Positions 11,601 through 21,900 of a stretch of DNA of 64,000 bases are shown in pieces. Under the pieces are notes generated by a model that was given only the letters and a program-made list of their open reading frames with translations, made no database searches and was not told the origin of the DNA. This stretch comes from Spongilla lacustris. Lineage: Eukaryota > Porifera > Demospongiae > Spongillida > Spongillidae. The stretch spans positions 9,064,426 through 9,128,425 of the forward strand of contig OX442422.1 of assembly GCA_949361645.1 (NCBI GenBank), in the 5' to 3' direction. Position numbers and translations under genes: made by a program. Numbering within the stretch: the first letter of the stretch is position 1; each line of letters opens with the position of its first letter.

Positions 11601-14600
11601 TACTATTATACATGTAAAAGCTCACTAACTAACATATTAACGTTACAACATGTATGGTCTGTTGTACACATGTACATGTACATGTATTTCTCCACAACTA
11701 CACTTCACCATGAATATGTAGATTACGTATTGCATTGTACTGGGATGACTTTCATATATAGATAGGTGTGTGCAAGGAGGGTGTATGGTGTGGGTGTTGG
11801 TAGTGTGCATTGGTACTTAATCCTTGTGTAAACTTTGCAAAGGTTTTTACATGTACATGAATATACCCAAAAGTTACATACATCCTCCATCAAATGTTGC
11901 TTGAAATGATTGAACTGTTGAATCATACATGTCATTGCCTACCTTGCAAACAAGGGTAGTTTTGCTGAACACTATCCAGTATACAGATGGTGATGTGACC
12001 ATATGCCTACACACAAAACGAGCAGAGTCCCTTGAAAACATATATCTCCTCCCCTCCAATCACATCAGCATTCATACAGCATACATCATGTAGTTACATG
12101 TGTTGATGACCATGTACTACATGTACATGTGTACATTGTACCCACCATGTTGACTGAACTATTGTACCCACTCCAGGGTGGTCATACTCCATTACACCTT
12201 GCTGCAAAGGGAGGTCATACTATATGTCTGGAACATCTCCTTTCCACTCCTGGTATTGATGTGAACATTAAGGATTGGGTGAGTTGGTCTGGCAAGGGCT
12301 GTGGTATCCCTCCCACCCTGGCTAGGAGGAGGGGCTGTGGTATCCCTCCCACCCTGGCTAGGGGGAGGGGCTGTGGTATCCCTCCCACCCTGGCTAGAGG
12401 AAGGGGCTGTGGTATCCCTCCCACCCTGGCTAGGGGAAGTTGCTGTGGTATCCCTCCCACCTTGGCTAGGGGGAGGGGCTGTGGTATCCCTCCTACCCTG
12501 GCTAGGGGGAGGGGCTGTGGTATCCCTCCCACCCTGGCTAGGGGGAAGGCAGTTTTTGATTAGCTCTTAACTATCAGACTGTGTACATTGTACCCACCAT
12601 GTTGACTGAACTATTCTACCCACTCCAGGGTGGTCATACTCCATTACACCTTGCTGCAAAGGGAGGTCATACTACTTGTCTGGAACATCTCCTTTCCACT
12701 CCTGGTATTTATGTGAACATTAAGGATTGGGTGAGTTGGTCTGGCAAGGGCTGTAGTATCCCTCCCACCCTGGCTAGAAGGAGGGGCTATGATATCCCTC
12801 CCACCCTGGCTAGGGGGAGGGGCTGTGGTATCCCTCCCACCCTGGCCAAGGGGAGGGGCTGTGGTATCCCACCTTGGCTAGGGGGAGGGGCTGTGGTATC
12901 CCTCCCACCCTGGCTAGGGGGAAGGGCTGTAGTATCTCTCCCACCCTGGCTAGGGGGAGGGGCAGTGGTATCCCTCCCACCCTGGCTAGGGGGAGGGGCA
13001 GTGGTATCCCTCCCACCCTGGCTAGGGGGAGGAGCTGTGGTATCCCTCCCACCCTGGCTAGGGGGAGGGGCTGTGGTATCCCTCCCACCCCTGGCTGGGG
13101 GAAGGCAATTTTTGATTTGCTCATAACTATCAGATTGTGTACATTGTACCCACCATGTTGACTGAACTATTGTACCCACTCCAGTTGGGTGGTCATACTC
13201 CATTACACATTGCTGCAAAGGGAGGTCATACTACTTGTGTGGAACATCTCCTTTCCACTCCTGGTATTGATGTGAACATCAAGGAGAGGGTGAGTTGGTC
13301 TGGCAGGGGCTGTGGTATCCCTCCCACTCTGGCTAGGGGGAGGGCTGTTTTTGATTTGCTCATAACTATCAGATTGTGTACATTGTACCCACCATGTTGG
13401 CTGAACTATTGTACCCACTCCAGGGTGGTGATACTCCATTACACTGTGCTGCAAAGGGAGGTCATACTACTTCTGTGGAATGTCTCCTTTCCACTCCTGG
13501 TATTGATGCGAACATCAAGGATGAGGTGAGTTGGTCTGGCAGGGGCTGTGGTATCCCTCCCACCCTGGCTAGGGGGAGGGGCTGTGGTATCCCTCCCACC
13601 CTGGCTAGGGGGAGGGGCTGTGGTATCCCACCTTGGCTAGGGGGAGGGGCTGTGGTATCCCTCCCACCCTGGCTAGGGGGAAGGGCTGTAGTATCCCTCC
13701 CACCCTGGCTAGGGGGAGGGGCTGTGGTATCCCTCCCACCCTGGCTAGGGGGAGGGGCTGTGGTATCCCTCCCACCTTGGCTAGGGGGAGGGGCTGTGGT
13801 ATCCCTCCCACCTTGGCTAGGGGGAGGGGCTGTGGTATCCCTCCCACCTTGGCTAGGGGGAGGGACTGTGGTATCCCTCCCACCCCTGGCTGGGGGAAGG
13901 CAGTTTTTGATTTGCTCATAACTATCAGATTGTGTACATTGTACCCACCATGTTGACTGAACTATTGTACCCACTCCAGTGGGGTGGTCATACTCCATTA
14001 CACATTGCTGCAAAGGGAGGTCATACTACTTGTGTGGAACATCTCCTTTCCACTCCTGGTATTGATGTGAACATTGAGGATATGGTGAGTTGGTCCATGA
14101 GTGATGTTTTTTAAGCATACACCTCCATGTTCATGGAGTTATATGAGCACTGTGTGTGTAGGTTTTCTTTGTGAAAAGTGGGTCTGGTAAACTCCTATAC
14201 TCATTTCTGTCCAGTTTCCTCAGAATGTTGGGTAACCAATCAAATTTGAGGTATGCATCGATTAATTGGCAATTGCCGACGCAAGAGAGCATTGCGCCAT
14301 TCTACTGTGAGCTTGTGATGAACTAATATTGCACCAGAAGGTTCATTGCTTCAATTGTGTAGTTGGTGTGTTTAGTTTGCCTGAACCATAGGAACATAAA
14401 CTTTCAACATCTAAGTCCCGTCACCAAGATTAGAAACAAAAGCCTACATATCTCTTTTGCATACTCTTGGACATCTTTCTGTTCTTCAGTATTTTTTTCT
14501 GGACTGTCCACAAACCCATGCAGGATGGTGTCAACAGCTGCTTTGACCCTTATCTGAAAGATCTCCATGTAGGTCATTTTCAGGGAACATGTCACGGCTG

Positions 14601-15946
14601 TTTGCGGCTGGAAACTAGGTTTGTAATTAGAACATTACGGTAAATACCACGTCAGTAATCGAAACTACCTCATTAAGGAAGGCATATGTTCCAATGTTGT
14701 CGGTACCCTTAAATATATAGATAAATCATATATAAACTATTTTTAAAAAATGCCTACGCATTCTTTCTTCTAAACACTCGGTACGCACTCACCAAATAAA
14801 ACGTAACAATACTGCGCAAGTTCTTTATATACGGTCACGCGGGAGCGAAAATGTAAGTAGCCTTACAAAACTCGTTCGAGCGGACTTCGGGAACGACAGA
14901 TTAAGGTAGGCATCCTACACCTTCACCATCAAACATGGAGCAACAAGAAAGCACAGTCCTTAATCCTTAACGCATTTTCTGTAGACCCCAAGTTGCTCTG
15001 TTTTTTATATGAATAAACAACACGCGTTGCGGTTGTTTTACTATATGTATACGTGCGTTTGTTAACAGATTATCACATGACACAAGTACAACTACACTGC
15101 AGGATGGTGCCAAATAGTTGTTAAAGGTAAAGACCAAATGACAGTAAAGCTATGCTGCAAAATTCTTTTGGTATTGATGCCAACAATGATGACTAGTTGA
15201 CTTCCTGAACACTTCCGTCTATCTTGCAAATTTGTATTAGTCATGCAGAAGAAAATTCACTACAAATGTGGCGCTGTTTCCTTTCAGTGGAGATGCATTG
15301 AGATCTGGAATGAATGGCAGGTGACTTCACATGAGCCCTAGCAAAACGCTCTACTCCACACAAGCCTAAAGCCATTCTCCACACAGGCCTAAAGCCCTTC
15401 TCCACACATGCCTAAAGCCCTTCTCTCACAGGTCTAAAGCCCTTCTCCACACATGCCTAAAGCCCTTCTCCACACAGGCCTAAAGCCCTTCTCCACACAA
15501 GCCTAAAGCTGTTCTCTACACAGGCCTAACTCCCAGGCCCAACCCCCTTTCCTATACAGAGTCAGATCCAACGTCCTTCCTCTCACACAGGCCCAACCCC
15601 TTCCTCCCATATGTACACTACCTCATTTACAGTTCCAGGAGGCAGTGTCACCAGTCCGCACATTCTGCTGGACAAGGGAGAAGGAAGCATGTTCTGGTGG
15701 ACTGCACCCCCTTGAGCAAGGTCCAGCTTATTAAAATAACAGCATAACGTTGGTGTGAGAGACAACAGGGGGAGGGGGTGGGGGTACAAACCAGTATAGC
15801 AACCAGTGAGGACTGCAGCCTTAAGAGCCTGGTGTGGGCGGCCAGTGACTCCTGCACATTATGGCTAGAGATCTTTGCGGCCTCCAATTTGCCGCCTCAG
15901 ATATGTGACCTGAAAATATTTACAACATACAACATCTCATGTGTGT

Positions 15947-15999
<53 letters not shown>

Positions 16000-18900
16000 T
16001 GTGTGATCAAGGACAGATCTACATGTATATACCTCAATACAAAGTCTCAAGAATGAAAGTCAGGAACAAATGGGCACATACAGGTGGCATAGGGTAAATG
16101 GGCCGCATCTGATATACAAAAAGGAAAGTTATTTTAAATTTAGGGGGAGGGAAGGGGGAAGAGGGGTGAGAAGAGGAAAAGGGTGACACCTGGCTTGCCT
16201 GACTAGCTTGGACTGATCTGTCACCACTGATTTCTCCGCTGCATTGTGATCTCCTCCCCAGTACCAGAAGGCAGTGACAGTAGTATCCCGCATGGCTTTA
16301 GGCCAGCTGGAGAGTATGCTTCTGCCTGCAGTGCAGTCCTCTCCAGTCGGGGGTGGCCTTATACAGTGTGGGGTCCTAACCCTTTCCTCAGGCTGCTAAC
16401 ATGTGCAATGTCCAACTATACACTGCAATACCAAACAAGGTACCAGTAGAAAGGCTGAGATGTACTCATAAAGGAACATTTAGTCCGCATATATAGCTCC
16501 TGACATGGTAGCAGCTATACCCTTTCCCAAGAGGCAGAAGTAGTCACTTGATGATACCTACTGCTAGACTACAATAGTATCGTTTTTACACGTCCACACA
16601 TCTAAGTAAGAACACACGCTACCACATCAAATTCGATCAAAATGGCCGATTTGCCATAGCTTAAAAACCACTTCAGAAAATGCGTTAAGCTTAGCTCTAG
16701 GCATAAATTGGTAGCACAATCTGTGCAGCTTACCACGAAAGGTCTATTTCCGCAATTCTACGTTCCAAAGACTGAAGCTAACGATTTGTTCTCGGTATGT
16801 CCCCAATATCCGATCCGAGGTGGCTGCATTCGGGTGGCAACAGGTACGCAGCAACACACTAAAATCACGTGATTTAAACTGCTTTACAAAGTTCAGAGGT
16901 GTGCCAAATCATATTAGAGTATTGATGTGTTTATTCTCTTCATGTCCTTTGTTGTACAGCAAATTCCACAGGACATCGGTTGTCCGGGTGTTGCCATGGG
17001 GACTTACGTTCATTTCAAAATTTCTGGGCGTAGGGCTTAATTTCCACGATTTCAATGAGAGCAAACAGCCGTGATGTGTAGTCAGGATGAGAGTCTCCAT
17101 TCCATATATGGCAGCATTAACAGGATAGAATTGAGCATAGGACTTTACCAGATCCACTTTTCCCATCCATAGCTGAGAAAAATTGGGTCTGGGTATGAGA
17201 CTAGCCACACCAGGGCTGTTGGGTTAACTGAACAATCGGTCACCGCCACACAGTCAGTTAACTAATGCCAGTGATGGATTAAGGGATGGATCCATAGCCG
17301 CAGCTGCATGGTTCTTCCAAAAAGAATGAAGCCATTTCTAATCATAGACAAGCTTACAGTACTTACCTGATCAGCATGCCAATTCTCGAATAGATGCACT
17401 TTTTAAATCTTTATTCAAGCTACTACCAATTTGTGGCCAACTGGTGTTCTTAGCTGTGGTTTGCTACTATCAACAAACACTTACTTTATGATAGTGCTAA
17501 AATAAACTGCATACATGTAAGATTAAACATGGCAATCGCTTGTAAAACTCAATGTGTTGACTATAGCTTATCTATAAACAGACTTTATTTAACAACAATA
17601 GTAATAGTCACTTCAGTCCTTTCAAAATAAAAATCTGTTTAGTAACCCGCAAACTATCTCAATTTAGAAATCTGTGCTATAACGATGGTGTTAATGTCTA
17701 ATCACTTTGAAAAGATGAAATGACGTTGATCTCACCGTCATAATATCATAAAGTTTTTGAAGTACTGTACTTCAATCAGTTCACAGAGGTCAGTAATAGT
17801 TTCTTCTGAATTTGAACACTTTGTAGGTAATACACAATCATTACACAACCTGGAAAATATCCTCAATATACATGTCGTTACTTTGGTGTGTTAATTTAAC
17901 ACCTAAAAAATGCAAAATACCGCGCAAGTAATTGGAATTTAATTTATGTGCATGTACAACAGTCACCTACTGTATATAAACAAAGCAAATTAATAATTGC
18001 AAGTAGTATGTTGTTGAGCTTAATGTAGTGTATATGAAACACATGAAATTGCATTCCTGCATTCCTGATATCAACTTTGAAGATTGTAGAATGAACGTAG
18101 TTACATACAGTTACATGCATGTACAGATACACCAACGTATTCAATAATGCCTGTTTTATAGTATCAAGTCTACATAAGAACCGTTGTGGGAGGGTGGATT
18201 GTCCCCCCGTGTGGAATGCCCCCCCCCCCCCCCCCCCCCGGACATTCCGCACTAGGGCGAACTGTCCCCCACCCCCCAGGGTAAAATGTTCCCCCCCCAC
18301 CTCCCCCGGACACTCCACACTAGGGCGCAATGTCCTGGGATAACAAAGGAAACTGTTATAAACGTCCAACCTGGATTTCTTGTTTTTAACAAAAACCCGT
18401 CCTTAATTATAATAGCGTATAAACCATCCTACCCAGACTGTGCGTCCAGGATGGAAATACATGTGGTTCTACCCTGGTACGGCTCTGTCTAACAAACACC
18501 ATGTTGAAGCAAAAATTCAATTTAGTATACGCCAACATGGGTTTTGTTAGACAAAACCAGGGTAGAAGCATATCTATTCCCACCTTGGACGCTCAATCAG
18601 GACCAGTAAAGGTTTTACACTATTCCCACCCTGGACGCAGGATGGTTTTTATGCTATTTAGGATGGGTTTTAGTCTGGGTACCCGACTGATCGGTTGTAC
18701 CATCACGCAGCTGATGAACCGATGATGGGAATAGCCTTTGCATTAAATTACCTACTTCCTGAGGTGCACGCATGCAGTGTGGAGCTGTATTTAAGTGACA
18801 TTACTTTTCAGGCTATGATCCTATTGATCTCAATATATTTCAATCACTCATTTCCACCATGAATTATATCAACAAATGTTCACCATTCCTTAAGGAATTT

Positions 18901-21900
18901 TAATAATGAATGTTCGTCTATGTGTGTGAGTATTGGTTTCAATGAGAGGTTTGACGATGGAAAGGATAAGAGCTGTGTATTCGTTAAGGAATTTTAATAC
19001 TAAAATTCTATATGTTCGTGTATGTGTGTCAGTATTGGTTTCAATGAGCATTTCAAGTGGCGGAACCACATACTGCTTTGACAACGGATAGGAGCTATTG
19101 AGTAATGGCGTCAACGCGATCCCGTGTACTGCCATTGTGCGATATGGTAGCCGTATTTGAAATGCCACCCTTTTGTACAGTGCAAGTCCATATTAGGATT
19201 GCATTAAAAGTTTCCCAGCCTTGTCATAGATGAAATAAAATGTTATGAGGGGGGGGGGACATTTTACCCTGGAGGGGGACAGTTTGCCCTAGTGTAGATT
19301 GTCCGGGGAGACATTGTACACTAGTGCAGAATGTCCAAGGGGACATTGTACACTAGTGCAGAATGTCCGGGGGGACATTGTACACTAGTGCAGAATGTCC
19401 AAGGGGACATTTTACACTAGTGCAGAATGTCCGAGGGGACATTGTACACTACGACACCGTCACATCATTGTCCAATAACAAAATCTAGTCACCATCTGTT
19501 CAAATGGACATTGATTCAATGTGTCTTTGCGTGGATTACGCGTTGATTAGTTCAAAGAATGTGCGAATTAAAAGTTGTCCCATAAGTAGTTAAGTGTGAG
19601 GGGGTATCTAATCTGCGGTATAACCGATGCCTCGATAAAGCGCCAGGTCTCGTCTCGTCCGACTTCGGTGGTTTTCGTAAGAATGACACGTCGTCTTTGG
19701 AGACAGCCTTGAGATCATGTTCCCCTTGCATAGCCCTAATAAGAAGAGGGGATTCCTCCCTTTTCGCGGCCACTCCCAGGCTCAACTCCTCAGCCCCGTC
19801 ACCCAAACGCAAAGTCCAGCCATCCGGAAAGACATCTTCCAATAAGAGTGCACTCCGCATGTACATTGTGGCTTCGGCTAAAGATGGCAAGTAGCCTGAG
19901 GTGGCCAGCCTACACGTACCAATGGTAGAGGCAAGAGTTTGGTCCAAGGAGCGAGGGTACTAGTTAATCAATTGGGACTCAAAGTACACGTAGCATTGCT
20001 CAACCGCGCGCAGAATCGGAATATCATAATAACACATACCATCCTGGCAGCAAAATGAATGTAAATTTAAGATAGTGTAGATTTGATGAGATTGGTCAAT
20101 GGCAGTACATAGTTGGCCCTGATCACTTCATGTACATGTATCTGGGCTCTGTATAGTGTGGTCATGGGAGGCCCCTTCTGCAGTAGCTATCAAAACTATT
20201 ATCTATGTGTGTTTATTGAATACACTTGGGGGTGGGGGGGGGTGGGGGGGGGGGGACCACGGGCCGAATGATGTGACGTTACCTGGTCATAATTGTACAG
20301 TTATACCTAGACGTGAAGTTGCCTAGACATGATGAAACTAAGGTACTTGCTGAATCTTCTCACCCTTACTGAGATATGCGTGGCATGCCATGTTTGGGTG
20401 TGTGGTTATTGGCACCACCCACTTGTACAGTGCTCAGTGGTGATTTCATCACATTGTTCCCAATGCTACCACGAATAAGCTCCCCCCCCCTCCGCCCCCA
20501 CCGAAAAAATGTTTGTGTTAAACAAGCGTATCGACGTAATCATGAATGCAGCTGTGTGCTATTATTTAAAATCCTGTTACTAGAGTATCAGTTCTTTCCT
20601 GAAATGTTTAAACAGGTATGCGGAAGTGTTATGATTACGAAGATACGCTTGTATACTGAACATGAGACATTTTTTTAATTAATTATTCAGTGCAGTATAT
20701 TTCGTAAACCATTAAGGTTATTAACATACTAAATGGTGCAAGTATGATTCGTCCAAAGATAAACAAATATGAGTAATTGCATCAAGATTGGAAGATGTGA
20801 GGCACACAGTTTGCTCATTTATAATGGATTGACCCAATAGTTTTCATAATACCATAGGTCAGGACCATACACCTACTGATGTTCAACACTTTGTTGATTT
20901 ATGTGTGTCGGCACATTTAAGGACATTATGTTATCTCCTTTTTAGACCTTACTTGAAAGATTAGAGTTATCTGAAAATACTAAGGTGAGCTGAAATCACA
21001 ATGCCATCATCTTGTCATAACGTTGTGTTGCAACTGTTTGAAATGCGTGCAATGTGCAATATGCAGGGCCACTGATGGGAGTGGTCCATGGTCAAGGAAA
21101 ATGTTTATAAATTGTTTATTACAAGCATTATGTACCTCAATTCTAACAGCAAAAGGGTGTTGAAATAAAATTAATGTCATCATTAATTTTTAATGAAATA
21201 TTGATCAAGTTAAAATCTCTAAACCCTTTCTAGATCAAGTTCATTGCGAAAATCAAACATCAAGATTTAATAACTCAGGAATGGAAGTTTAAAAGCCAGT
21301 TTACAGCATCTAGCTGACTACGCATCCTATATTATGAACTGGATAGGTATCTTGATTTAGTTGTTTTGAATTTATTAATAAATTAGGAAACTTGCAACAT
21401 TAATGTGGTCCAGACCTTTTGGATGGTCTATAAAATTGTTTTTAAAATTAGGTGTTCTCAGAAATAATTTTTACATCAGCATTTAGCCCACATTACAGCA
21501 TTTAGCAACAATTGCCAAATTTGTGGTTAAATTTAAAAAAAAAAGTGAAGCAGAACTATATATATATATATAACCAGCTATACATACACAATACACTCAA
21601 AAAGGAAGCCGTCCTTCACCTCCCACTGCACCATCAGATGCCTCGGTTATGCTGCAGATTAGATTTTGACGTCTATACCTCTAAACCTACCTCTAAACCT
21701 AAATCCTTATAGTCTCTCTTTAATTCAACCTTTATACCAGAGCTGGCAACCGTATGTCATTTTATGAAATTTTGACGGTAATCCTTTACTAAGCTGGCCA
21801 CAGGTACGGGTTTCAACATATTCAACCATACATACTGCTGAACCTAAGCTAAACTAAGCCCAGCTAGATGGGCATACCCTAAACTAAGCCCAGCTTGACC

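Larger units (their letters stand above)
18185..19460. mobile_element. Element-like segment with inverted GGACATT..AATGTCC ends
   Basis: G/C-rich blocks at 18185-18345 and 19250-19460 are inverted copies of each other: CACTAGGGCGAACTGTCCCC on the left, and the reverse complement of GGACAGTTTGCCCTAGTG on the right. The right block continues as a tandem array (separate entry). Between them lie a hairpin (about 18445-18592) and a tandem duplication of about 118 bp (about 18885-19060). The layout resembles a non-autonomous DNA element with subterminal repeats, but no target duplication was identified. Confidence 0.45.

Noticed and set aside
12215..14013. PLARVGGIPQP and PPWLGGGAVVS type repeat proteins over 36-bp arrays
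   Set aside because: The arrays lie in introns just after ankyrin donors; 36 is divisible by three, so frames stay open by chance on both strands.
19305..19460. CRISPR-like array
   Set aside because: Units are contiguous with no unique spacers, and the setting is a eukaryotic intron or spacer.
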